A stretch of DNA of 64,000 nt from Acidobacteriota bacterium. GTDB lineage: Bacteria > Acidobacteriota > Vicinamibacteria > Vicinamibacterales > UBA2999. Where the stretch lies: contig CANIBQ010000001.1 in assembly GCA_947465645.1 (NCBI GenBank), positions 91,637-155,636 on the forward strand, in the 5' to 3' direction. Numbering within the stretch: position 1 is the first letter of the stretch; each line of letters opens with the position of its first letter. The notes beneath the pieces are model-generated. The model saw only the letters and a list, made by a program, of their open reading frames with translations. It made no database searches and was not told the DNA's origin. This document shows, one piece after another, positions 47,025 to 54,486 of this stretch. A program made the position numbers and the translations under genes.

Positions 47025-47609
47025 ATGCTTACTTTCATGATGGCGCTCATGCTGGCGCAGGGGCCGTGCCCGCCCGAGGCGATGGCGATTGCCGCGGACG
47101 CGGCGGTCCGGGCGCAGGCGCTCGACCTGCCCGGCGCCATCGATCGCCTGTATGACGCGGCGGCCGGGGGCTGCGCCGACGCCGCGGTCGGAATCCTGTA
47201 CCTGCGCGGCCTGATCGGGGCGCGCGACGCCTTCTCCCAGGGCGCTCCGCCGGAATCGCTGGCCGCCGTGCGCGAGAGCATCGAGGCTCTCGGAACGATC
47301 TCCAGGGGCGCGGCCGGTCCGGCAGAGATCGCGCGGCTCATGCTGCAGGCCGCCGCGGCTGCAGCGCAGAGCGAGCGCGACGAGATGGCGCTCTACCTCG
47401 ATCACGCCGAGCGGATGGACGGCCTGCTGCGTGCCGCGGCTCAGCCTGCGGCGCCGGTGCTGTCCGCCGCCGAAGTCAGCGGCGAGCTGTGGCTGCAGGT
47501 CCACCGCTACGACGAGGCACGCCGCGCCTTCGAGAAAGCCGTGGCCCAGGTCGGCATGACACCCCGGGTCGTCGCGGGGCTCGCGCGCGTGAACGCCGCG
47601 GCGCGATGA
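47025..47609 (+). CDS. Helical TPR-like hypothetical protein
   Basis: 194 aa from ATG 47025. A short hydrophobic start (MLTFMMALMLAQ) could be a weak signal peptide. The rest is Ala-rich and helical, with a TPR-like end (SGELWLQVHRYDEARRAFEKAVAQVG). No family recognised. Its stop overlaps the next gene's ATG by 4 bases, so both are probably translated together. Confidence 0.6.
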   Translation: MLTFMMALMLAQGPCPPEAMAIAADAAVRAQALDLPGAIDRLYDAAAGGCADAAVGILYLRGLIGARDAFSQGAPPESLAAVRESIEALGTISRGAAGPAEIARLMLQAAAAAAQSERDEMALYLDHAERMDGLLRAAAQPAAPVLSAAEVSGELWLQVHRYDEARRAFEKAVAQVGMTPRVVAGLARVNAAAR

Positions 47610-47851
47610 CCTACCGTTACCGGCAGGATGTGCTCGACCAGCTCTGGGCGCACGGCGTCCAGCCGCGGGCCACGACCCCCCCCGAGCTGGTCCACGAATT
47701 CGTCAGCGATCTCTACCGTCACCAGCTGCGCCGGCTCCGCGATCGGCTCGTACGGCGCCAGATTCCCAGGGAGGGCTACCGCGACCGGGTGGTTGACCTG
47801 CGCCGGAAGTACCCCCTGATCTCGCTCAAGCCGGCGGAGTGGATCGAATAG
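47606..47851 (+). CDS. Small conserved-looking hypothetical protein
   Basis: 81 aa from ATG 47606. Basic, helical, rich in Arg and Tyr. The closing segment DRVVDLRRKYPLISLKPAEWIE looks like a conserved motif, but I cannot name a family. Translationally coupled to the TPR-like gene; the aminotransferase begins 15 bases later. Possibly nucleic-acid-binding given the charge. Confidence 0.6.
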   Translation: MTYRYRQDVLDQLWAHGVQPRATTPPELVHEFVSDLYRHQLRRLRDRLVRRQIPREGYRDRVVDLRRKYPLISLKPAEWIE

Positions 47852-47866
47852 CTATCATAGGGACCA

Positions 47867-49021
47867 GTGGAATACGCCCAGACCGTGCGGTCAAAGCTTC
47901 CCAACACCGGCGTGAGCATCTTCTCGGTGATGTCGCGCCACGCGGAGGAGCACGGCGCGATCAACCTGTCGCAGGGATTCCCCGACTTCGACTGCGCGCC
48001 GGAACTGGTCGAGGCCGTCTCGCGGTACATGCGCGAGGGCTACAACCAGTACGCCCCGATGCCCGGCGTCCGGAGCCTGCGCGAAGCGCTCTCCCGCAAG
48101 ATCGAGCGGCTCTACGGCCGGCGTTACGATCCCACCACCGAGATCACCATCACCTCCGGGGCCACCGAGGCGCTGTTCTCGACGCTGACCGCGCTGGTGC
48201 ATCCCGGCGACGAAGTGCTCCTGATCCAGCCGGCCTACGATTCGTACGCGCCGGCGGTGCAGTTGAGCGGCGGCATTCCCAGATACGTCACGCTGCGCGC
48301 GCCTGACTACCGGATCGACTGGGACGACGTGCGCCGGACGATCTCGCCGCGCACCCGCGTCATCGTCGTCAACTCGCCCCACAACCCGACCGGGATGATG
48401 CTCGACGCCAACGACATCCGCGAGCTTGGCCGCGTGCTGCAGCACACCGACGCCGTGGTCGTGGCCGACGAGGTCTACGAGCACATCGTGTTCGACGGCG
48501 CGCGGCACGAGAGCCTGGCGCGGTATCCCGAGATCGCCGAGCGCGCGGTCGTGATCAGCTCGTTTGGCAAGACGTATCACACGACCGGCTGGAAGATCGG
48601 CTACTGCGCCGCGCCGCCGCCGCTGTCGGCCGAGATCCAGCGGGTGCACCAGTTCGTCACCTACACCGTCAATGGCGCCATCCAGCGCGCCTACGCCGAG
48701 TTCGTCGCGAAGGACCCGGAATGCGCCGGGCTGGCATCGTTCTACCAGGCCAAGCGCGATCGCTTTCTCGCGCTGATCGCCGGCTCGCGCTTCCGGCCGC
48801 TGGCGTGCCGCGGCACCTATTTCCAGATGCTGGACTACTCGGCGATCACCGGCGAGCGTGACGCTGATTTCGCGATGCGGTTGATCAAGGACCATGGCGT
48901 GGCGTCGATCCCGGTCTCCGCGTTTCTTGCGGATGCGGACGCCGGCCCGGTCCTGCGGTTCTGTTTCGCCAAGCGTGACGAGACGCTCGAGAAAGCCGCG
49001 GAGCGACTCTGCAACGTATGA
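47867..49021 (+). CDS. Class I aminotransferase, methionine/kynurenine aminotransferase type
   Basis: 384 aa from GTG 47867. PLP fold I enzyme: INLSQGFPDFDCAPELVEAV, NQYAPMPGVRSLREAL, NSPHNPTGMML, VVADEVYEHIVFDG, the PLP lysine in SSFGKTYHTTGWKIGY, and RFCFAKRDETLEKAAERL. These match the YbdL/KAT subgroup, whose E. coli member prefers methionine. That would fit the methionine-related genes elsewhere in the window, but they are not adjacent. The stop overlaps the next ATG. Confidence 0.85.
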   Translation: MEYAQTVRSKLPNTGVSIFSVMSRHAEEHGAINLSQGFPDFDCAPELVEAVSRYMREGYNQYAPMPGVRSLREALSRKIERLYGRRYDPTTEITITSGATEALFSTLTALVHPGDEVLLIQPAYDSYAPAVQLSGGIPRYVTLRAPDYRIDWDDVRRTISPRTRVIVVNSPHNPTGMMLDANDIRELGRVLQHTDAVVVADEVYEHIVFDGARHESLARYPEIAERAVVISSFGKTYHTTGWKIGYCAAPPPLSAEIQRVHQFVTYTVNGAIQRAYAEFVAKDPECAGLASFYQAKRDRFLALIAGSRFRPLACRGTYFQMLDYSAITGERDADFAMRLIKDHGVASIPVSAFLADADAGPVLRFCFAKRDETLEKAAERLCNV

Positions 49022-49857
49022 GGGGGAAGGGCACAGGGGGAAGGGGGAAGCGGAACAGCACGACGACGGTCGTGGCTCTGGGCTTTCTTTTGTTTCCGGC
49101 GTTCTTCGGCGGTCCCGCTGCGCAGGATACCCGGCCGCTGCCTGACCGCCAGGCCCTGTTCGCGGTGACGCGCGACAACCTCGCGCGCGGGCAGCGCGAG
49201 CAGGTGCACTTCGCCTACAAGGAGCGGCGCACCGAGGTGCAGACCAACCCCTTCGGGCGCCTCGGAACCGGTCCCACGCGCGTGACCGAGTACATCCCGA
49301 TCGAGGGCGGCGCCGCCTTCACCCGGCAACGGCTCCAGCGCGACGGCAAGCCGGTCACCGAACCGGCCGAGCGGTTCGTGCCCCGGCAGCGCAGCATGCG
49401 GCGGCCGGACCGGTCCTCCCTCGACGATGCGATGAACACGCTGGAGTTCAAGGTGGCGCGCCGCGAGCGCGTGGACGGGCGCACGCTGGTCGTGGTCACG
49501 TTCACCCCGCGCCCCGACGCGAAGCCCCAGACGCGTGAAGGGCGCCTCGCCAGGTACTTCGCGGGAACGATGTGGGTAGACGAGGACGCGGGGGAGATCG
49601 TCAAGGCCGAGGCCACGGCGCTGGACAGCATTTCGTATGGCCTTGGCTTCATCGCGCGCCTGGGCGCCGGCACGCGCGTCTCGCTGACCCGGCAGCAGAT
49701 TGAGCCCGGGCTCTGGCTGCCGACCTCGATGCGCTTCCAGGGACAGGGGCGCGCGCTCCTGTTCAGGAAGCTGAACGTCGATTATGCCGTCGACTGGTTT
49801 GACTATCGACGGGTCAGTCCAAACTCCCAACGCCCAACTCCCCAACTCCCAAACTAG
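49018..49857 (+). CDS. Secreted hypothetical protein with repeat-coded ends
   Basis: 279 aa from ATG 49018, overlapping the aminotransferase stop. Residues 2-13 are coded by a GGGGGAA heptamer array and residues after about 264 by an AACTCCC array. Between them are a signal-like helix (VVALGFLLFPAFFGGPAAQ) and a beta-rich domain with GTMWVDEDAGEIVKAEATAL and LPTSMRFQGQGRALLFRK, similar in feel to LolA-type lipoprotein-binding folds. Family not recognised. The true start may be GTG 49069 or ATG-less, given the repeat origin of the N-terminus. Confidence 0.6.
   Translation: MRGKGTGGRGKRNSTTTVVALGFLLFPAFFGGPAAQDTRPLPDRQALFAVTRDNLARGQREQVHFAYKERRTEVQTNPFGRLGTGPTRVTEYIPIEGGAAFTRQRLQRDGKPVTEPAERFVPRQRSMRRPDRSSLDDAMNTLEFKVARRERVDGRTLVVVTFTPRPDAKPQTREGRLARYFAGTMWVDEDAGEIVKAEATALDSISYGLGFIARLGAGTRVSLTRQQIEPGLWLPTSMRFQGQGRALLFRKLNVDYAVDWFDYRRVSPNSQRPTPQLPN
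49022..49056 (+). repeat. GGGGGAA heptamer array at a gene start
   Basis: Units GGGGGAA, GGGCACA, GGGGGAA, GGGGGAA, GCGGAAC start at the base after the aminotransferase stop (49019-49021) and are read as the N-terminus of the following ORF. Confidence 0.85.
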
Positions 49858-49892
49858 CGCGTTGGTTGTTGGGAGTTGGCTTTGTGGGAGTT
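49822..49892. repeat. AACTCCC heptamer array between convergent genes
   Basis: AACTCCC, AACGCCC, AACTCCC, one slipped base, AACTCCC, AAACTAG, then the complementary GTTGTTG, GGAGTTG and GGGAGTTG. Stop codons of both convergent genes lie inside (TAG 49855-49857 and the flippase stop at 49854-49856), so both proteins end in repeat-coded residues. Confidence 0.88.
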
Positions 49893-50855
49893 GATGCGGG
49901 GGTACAACGCGAGCCCCGCGGCGGCCCAGAGCAGTGCGCGGATGCGCCGCGCGAGCGCGAGCGCGCCGCCGCCACCGAGCCCCAGCGCCGCGACCACCGC
50001 CGCATTGGATGCTTCGAGCGCGCCGATGTTGCCGGGGATCGCCGCCGAGGCGACGCTGGCGAGCCGCGCGAACGTTTCGATCGCCAGCCCCTGGATCACG
50101 CTGATCGGCTGGCCAATCGCCCAGAACACCAGCCACACCTCGAGCGCCATCATCAGGTAACAGACGATCGGCAGCAGCAGGAGAATCAGCAGCCGCCGGC
50201 GATCTCCCCGCAGGAGCTGCAGCAGCACGTCCTCGACGTCGAGGACGAATCGCACCACGCGCGACGCTTCGAGCCGCCGGCCAATGAGACGGTCGATGAT
50301 TTCGACCAGCCGTCCCAGGTAGTCACCGGTGCGGCGGGTGGCCACAAACGTGATCAGCGCCAGCGACAGGACGGCGGCGACCATCAGCCCCGCGAACACC
50401 GTGTCCCATGCACCGGGCATCGACAGCCGGGTGACCGCCGCAAACGAGATCACCCCGGCCATGGCAATGCCGATCACGGCGAAGGCAAGACGCTCGAGCG
50501 CCACGGCGGCGGTGGTGACTTCCGGCGCGACGCGGTCGTAGAGGAGCACGACCTTGAGCGGCTCGCCGAAGACGCCGCGCACGGTGAAGAAGCCGATCGC
50601 ATCGGCAGCCAGCCGCACGCGGAACAGGCGCGTGAACGCCGGCCGCGATTCATCGGGGAAGGCCACCGACCAGCCCCACGTCCGGAGCAGATGCCAGCAC
50701 GCGCCGGGAGCCAGGATGATGGGCAGCGCGAGGCCGAGGCGGCTGGCGCTCTCAGCCGTCTCGCGCAGGTCGATGTAGAAGAGGGTAAGAACAAAGAGCA
50801 GGATGCCGACGGCGATGGCCGCCATCGACACCAGCTGCGGAACGGACCGAATCAC
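49854..50855 (-). CDS. Flippase-like membrane protein, LPG synthase TM family
   Basis: 333 aa from GTG 50855, the base after the RRM gene's stop. Seven or eight membrane helices: MAAIAVGILLFVLTLFYI, PIILAPGACWHLLRTWGWS, FGEPLKVVLLYDRV, PIVCYLMMALEVWLVFWAIG and FARLASVASAAIPGNIGALE. The last matches the P-x-N-x-G-x-x-E signature of the lysylphosphatidylglycerol synthase TM/HpnL-like family. These move lipids or act in hopanoid and glycan export. No synthase domain is present. C-terminal residues NSHKANSQQPTR are repeat-coded. Confidence 0.82.
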   Translation of the reverse strand: MIRSVPQLVSMAAIAVGILLFVLTLFYIDLRETAESASRLGLALPIILAPGACWHLLRTWGWSVAFPDESRPAFTRLFRVRLAADAIGFFTVRGVFGEPLKVVLLYDRVAPEVTTAAVALERLAFAVIGIAMAGVISFAAVTRLSMPGAWDTVFAGLMVAAVLSLALITFVATRRTGDYLGRLVEIIDRLIGRRLEASRVVRFVLDVEDVLLQLLRGDRRRLLILLLLPIVCYLMMALEVWLVFWAIGQPISVIQGLAIETFARLASVASAAIPGNIGALEASNAAVVAALGLGGGGALALARRIRALLWAAAGLALYPRINSHKANSQQPTR

Positions 50856-51593
50856 CTAATCCTGGTCGTCGGCGTCGTCAGTATCGCTATCCTGAGTGTC
50901 GCTGTCCTGAGTATCGCTGTCCTGAGTATCGCTGTCCTGATCGTTGGCGTCGTCGCCCGGGACACGCTTGGCCGCGTCGTCCGCGTCGTCATCGGGCGCA
51001 CGGGTGGCGACGTCGTCGATGTCGATCGCCGCATCGTCCTCGAGATCGTCCACCGCGTAGATGCGGCCGGTGTTCTTTTCCTTGATGGGACCGCGGACCT
51101 TGTGTTCGCCCTGGGCGCCGCTCTTCTTGGCACCGCGCAGGCGTTTGGGAGGAGCCGGGGGACCGAAGTTGGCCGAGCGATCGCGTCCGCCGGGACCGCT
51201 GCCCGGGGGACCGGGACGAGGGCCGAAGCCGCCACCGCCGCTGAAGCCGCCGCCACCCCCGCCCATCGGCCGCGGCCCGCCGAAGCCGCCACCCATGGGA
51301 CGTGGCCCGCCGAAGCCACCGGGCCGGGGCCCGGGCGGACGATCCTCGCGGGCGCGTGCCTCGCTGACCGCCAGGTTCCGGCCCTGGAAGGGTTGCGCGT
51401 CGAAGCGCTTGATGACTTCTTCGGCCGCCGGGCGTTCCGCGAACTCGACGAACGCGAAGCCGCGGGGCCGTCCGGTCTCGCGATCGACCGGCATGACGAC
51501 GTGTGAAGGCTCTGCCACCGGCGCGAAGTGGGCTTTCAGGTCCGCTTCTGTCGCGCCGTAAGGCAAGTTGCCGATGAACAAACGGACTGCCAA
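50856..51593 (-). CDS. RRM RNA-binding protein with Gly-rich and acidic repeat tail
   Basis: 245 aa from TTG 51593 with GAGGG upstream. Residues 1-80 are an RRM (RNP2 RLFIGNLPY, RNP1 RGFAFVEF), as in cold-induced bacterial RNA chaperones, which are normally 80-150 aa. A Gly/Pro/Arg-rich region (85-140) and a basic stretch (KRLRGAKKSG) follow. The acidic tail includes four QDSDT repeats coded by a 15-base tandem repeat (about 50886-50940). The tail is unusual and may drive condensation or autoinhibition. Confidence 0.88.
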   Translation of the reverse strand: MAVRLFIGNLPYGATEADLKAHFAPVAEPSHVVMPVDRETGRPRGFAFVEFAERPAAEEVIKRFDAQPFQGRNLAVSEARAREDRPPGPRPGGFGGPRPMGGGFGGPRPMGGGGGGFSGGGGFGPRPGPPGSGPGGRDRSANFGPPAPPKRLRGAKKSGAQGEHKVRGPIKEKNTGRIYAVDDLEDDAAIDIDDVATRAPDDDADDAAKRVPGDDANDQDSDTQDSDTQDSDTQDSDTDDADDQD

Positions 51594-51649
51594 GTTTCCC
51601 TCGTGAAAGACGCTGCCTACTCAGGCGGCTTACGATTCTATCTCAAAGG

Positions 51650-52756
51650 TCAACGGCTGGCCGCAAGGCTTGCGAGGAAGGTGTCGTACGGCATCAGCAG
51701 CTGCCGTTCGAACGCGGCGGCGAACGAGTCGCCTCGGGCAAGATCCTGGAGGAGGCCGACGACGGCCTGGGCGCCGCCCTGTTCGAGCAGTGCACGGACT
51801 ACGGCCGCGCTTTGGGCGTAGGCCAGCCGGGCATCCGAGGTGGAGAGGCCGGCAAACCCGGAGGCCAGCCGGTCAAGGGTCAGCCGGCCGTCGGCGCTGG
51901 CGAGCTGCGCATCGGCCCACGCCTCGCCGCCCGGCTCAAACGACACCGCCAGCCCTTCGTTGAGCCAGGTGGGCACGCCCCGCGGGGCGATGCCCATGAC
52001 CAGCGCGTGCGTGAATTCGTGGGTGAGCACGCGTTCGAGCTCGGTGCCCTGTGCCAGCGCGCCGCGCACGGGTATCCGGATGCGGCCGTCGTAGGCGCCC
52101 GCCGCCCACTGGGGTGAGCGCGTGATGTCCTGGAACTGCTGCTGGGTGTAGAGGACGACCGGAATCACCCGCTCGGGATAGGTGGAGAGCGCCGTACCCA
52201 CCCGCCAGTACGCGGCTTCGAGAATCTCCAGCGCGCTCGCCGCCAGCTCCTCGTCCGCCGGGCCCTCGAAGAGCACGGTGAAATGCGCGCCTTGTGATTG
52301 ATAGAAGCCGCTGTGCAGCTCGGCTTCCCGGCGGAGGGCGGCGAGCCGGGTGTGCAGCGTCTTGTCGGCGGGCGCATGCCGAAGCGCCGCCTCGTAGACG
52401 CGGAGAGCGCCCTCGATGTCGCCGCCACGATACTGGATATCGCCGAGGAGGAGCGATGCGGCGGTATATGCGGGCGCGAGCGTCAGCGCGTGCTCGAGCG
52501 ATTGCTGCGCCACGGTGGGTTTACCCAGCAGGAAGGCGGCAAGCCCCGAACCGAGGTGCAGGGACGGGTCCCGCGGCTCGGCATCGATCGCCGTGGCGAA
52601 CAACTCGGCCGCGTCCTGGTTGCGCTGCTCGCGGATGGCGTCCCACGCGGCGCGCCCTGCCGCATGCGCCCGGGTGCCCGGAATCCCCTGGGCAAGCGCG
52701 TTCGCCCCGCTCAGCATGACCGCCAGCGCCGCCGCGGCCGCGAACAACCACCTCAT
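51650..52756 (-). CDS. TPR protein with peptidase-MA-like metallopeptidase domain
   Basis: 368 aa from ATG 52756. A signal peptide (FAAAAALAVMLSGANALAQ) is followed by TPR units (about 30-160: AELFATAIDAEPRDPSLHLG, EGALRVYEAALRHAPADKTLH). A gluzincin-type domain with THEFTHALVMG (HExxH) and WLNEGLAVSFE (third ligand) follows. Peptidase-MA domains occur in secreted proteins of Acidobacteria and relatives; the substrate is unknown. The catalytic set is intact. The second HExxH protein of this type is at 57651. Confidence 0.82.
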   Translation of the reverse strand: MRWLFAAAAALAVMLSGANALAQGIPGTRAHAAGRAAWDAIREQRNQDAAELFATAIDAEPRDPSLHLGSGLAAFLLGKPTVAQQSLEHALTLAPAYTAASLLLGDIQYRGGDIEGALRVYEAALRHAPADKTLHTRLAALRREAELHSGFYQSQGAHFTVLFEGPADEELAASALEILEAAYWRVGTALSTYPERVIPVVLYTQQQFQDITRSPQWAAGAYDGRIRIPVRGALAQGTELERVLTHEFTHALVMGIAPRGVPTWLNEGLAVSFEPGGEAWADAQLASADGRLTLDRLASGFAGLSTSDARLAYAQSAAVVRALLEQGGAQAVVGLLQDLARGDSFAAAFERQLLMPYDTFLASLAASR

Positions 52757-52795
52757 GCGACTGATATCAGCAGGGGTCCGGCAGGTCACCTTACA

Positions 52796-52974
52796 GTGCG
52801 ACGGTGTGACGGTGCGAGGTGGGATGGTGCGTCCGAAGGTGCGAGGGTGCGACGGTGCGATGGTGCGTCCGAGGGTGCGAGGTGCGACGGTTCGATGTGC
52901 GGGGGCCGGACCTCGCACCAAGCACCATCGCACCTTCGGACGCACCCTCGCACCGTCGCACCGTCGCACCCGCA
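52796..52974. repeat. GGTGCGAN octamer element, inverted halves
   Basis: The left half repeats GTGCGACG-type 8-base units with two GTGCGTCCGA units. The centre holds CCGGACCTCGCACC. The right half is the complement (TCGCACC). It fills the space between the TPR peptidase gene and the stop of the hybrid kinase (52975-52977). A 14-bp palindrome GCACTACGTAGTGC (52972-52985) overlaps that stop. Confidence 0.9.
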
Positions 52975-54483
52975 CTACGTAGTGCGCGTGACGTCGGCGA
53001 TCGCTGCCGTGAGCTCGACCGGGTCAACGGGCTTCGGGACGTGCGCCTGAAATCCCGCCGCGAGGACACGAGCCCGATCCTCGGCGCGGGCGTAGCCGGT
53101 CAGCGCCACAGCGGGGAGAAACCCTCCGTGTTCGGCTTCATGCTGCCGAATCTGCCGGATCAACTCGTACCCGTCTGCCTCAGGCAGGCCGATATCACTC
53201 ACCAGCACATCAGGTCGCGCCGCGTCGAGAGTGTGAAGGGCTTCCGGGACCGACGCCACGGCCGTCACGCTGGCGCCCGCCTGCGTCAGCACCAATGACG
53301 TCAGAGTGCGGCCGTCCGCACTGTCATCGACGACCAGGATGCGCAGCGAGTCGAGCCGCAGCAAGCGCAGCATCGGCGAGCTCGTAGACGTCGCGATCCG
53401 CCGCTCTCCCTGCTGGGACCCTTGCTCGGCTGAAACGTCACCGGCGGCGGCAATCGGCAGACGGACGGTGAAGGTCGCGCCGTGCCCAAGGCCTTGACTG
53501 GCCGCGTGAATGGTTCCCCCGTGCAGCTCGACGAGCTGCCGGACGATGGTCAGCCCGATGCCGAGTCCGGAGTGTCGTCGCGTCGTCGCGGCATCTGCCT
53601 GGCGGAAGCGGTCGAAGACATGCGGCAGAAAGTCCCGGCTCAGGCCCTGGCCGGTATCGACGACCCTGACCTCCATGTGGGTGTTCGAGCGTTCGATGAA
53701 GACCTCGACGCGTCCGCCCGCAGGCGTGAACTTGATCGCATTGGTGAGCAGGTTCAGCATCACCTGCTGGAGGCGGCCAGGGTCTCCGCTGACGCGTTCG
53801 ACGGCCCGCAGATCAGGCGAGAACGAGAGTTGGACGTCCTTGGTTGCCGCCGCCGCCTGGACGACATCGAGGGCCGCCTGTACGACGGCGACCAGATCGA
53901 CGGGGTTGGGCGACAGGTGAAGCGTCCCTGCGACGATCCGGGACACATCCAGCAGATCGTCAATAAGGATCGCGAGGGCTGCGGCGTTGCGCTCGATGGT
54001 CGTGATTGCGTGGTCGGCGCGGTCGGGAGGGAGTTGCTTCGACGCCAGCATGCGCGCCCATCCCAGCACGGCATTCAACGGCGTCCGGAGCTCGTGCGAC
54101 ACCGTGGCGAGAAACTCGTCCTTGAGATGGTTGGCCTCCTGGGCATCCTCGGCGATCGTCTGGGCGCGCACCGAGCCGACGACCAGGCGCTCGTTCGCTT
54201 CGCGCATCTGGGCCATCAGCTGTTCCAGCTCCGACCTCGCCTGCGCCGCGTCTTCCCGGGCGCGAACCGCTTCCTCGCGAAGTGTGGACGTCTCCTCGCG
54301 GAGACGGGCGGCCTCTTCCCGGAACGCCGCCGCGCCTTCGCGCTGCGTGGCGGTGCCCTCGCGCCGGCCGGCACCCTCTTCGCGGACACCGGCCGCGTCT
54401 TCGCGTTGCGTGGCCGTGTCCTCGCGCGCGGCGACGGCGTCTTCCCGCTCCGATGGCGTCTCCGCCGGCTTCGCGTCAGCCAT
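52975..54483 (-). CDS. Soluble hybrid histidine kinase with coiled coil and receiver domain
   Basis: 502 aa from ATG 54483. Residues 12-81 are ten perfect 7-residue repeats of the type xRE(D/E)xxx, a long charged coiled coil. Next come HisKA (phospho-His in SHELRTPLN, about 130), HATPase (NLLTNAIKFTP, DTGQGL, GLGIGLTIV) and a C-terminal receiver (VVDDSADG, Asp in VLVSDIGLP, ALTGYA, PKPVDP). No membrane or PAS segment, so it is cytosolic and input probably comes through the coil. It lies 3 bases after kaiC, which suggests it listens to KaiC. Confidence 0.9.
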   Translation of the reverse strand: MADAKPAETPSEREDAVAAREDTATQREDAAGVREEGAGRREGTATQREGAAAFREEAARLREETSTLREEAVRAREDAAQARSELEQLMAQMREANERLVVGSVRAQTIAEDAQEANHLKDEFLATVSHELRTPLNAVLGWARMLASKQLPPDRADHAITTIERNAAALAILIDDLLDVSRIVAGTLHLSPNPVDLVAVVQAALDVVQAAAATKDVQLSFSPDLRAVERVSGDPGRLQQVMLNLLTNAIKFTPAGGRVEVFIERSNTHMEVRVVDTGQGLSRDFLPHVFDRFRQADAATTRRHSGLGIGLTIVRQLVELHGGTIHAASQGLGHGATFTVRLPIAAAGDVSAEQGSQQGERRIATSTSSPMLRLLRLDSLRILVVDDSADGRTLTSLVLTQAGASVTAVASVPEALHTLDAARPDVLVSDIGLPEADGYELIRQIRQHEAEHGGFLPAVALTGYARAEDRARVLAAGFQAHVPKPVDPVELTAAIADVTRTT

Positions 54484-54486
54484 CGG

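Noticed and set aside
52796..52974. CRISPR array
   Set aside because: Repeat units are 8 bases with no 20-40 base unique spacers, and no cas gene is present. The same holds for 57409-57650.
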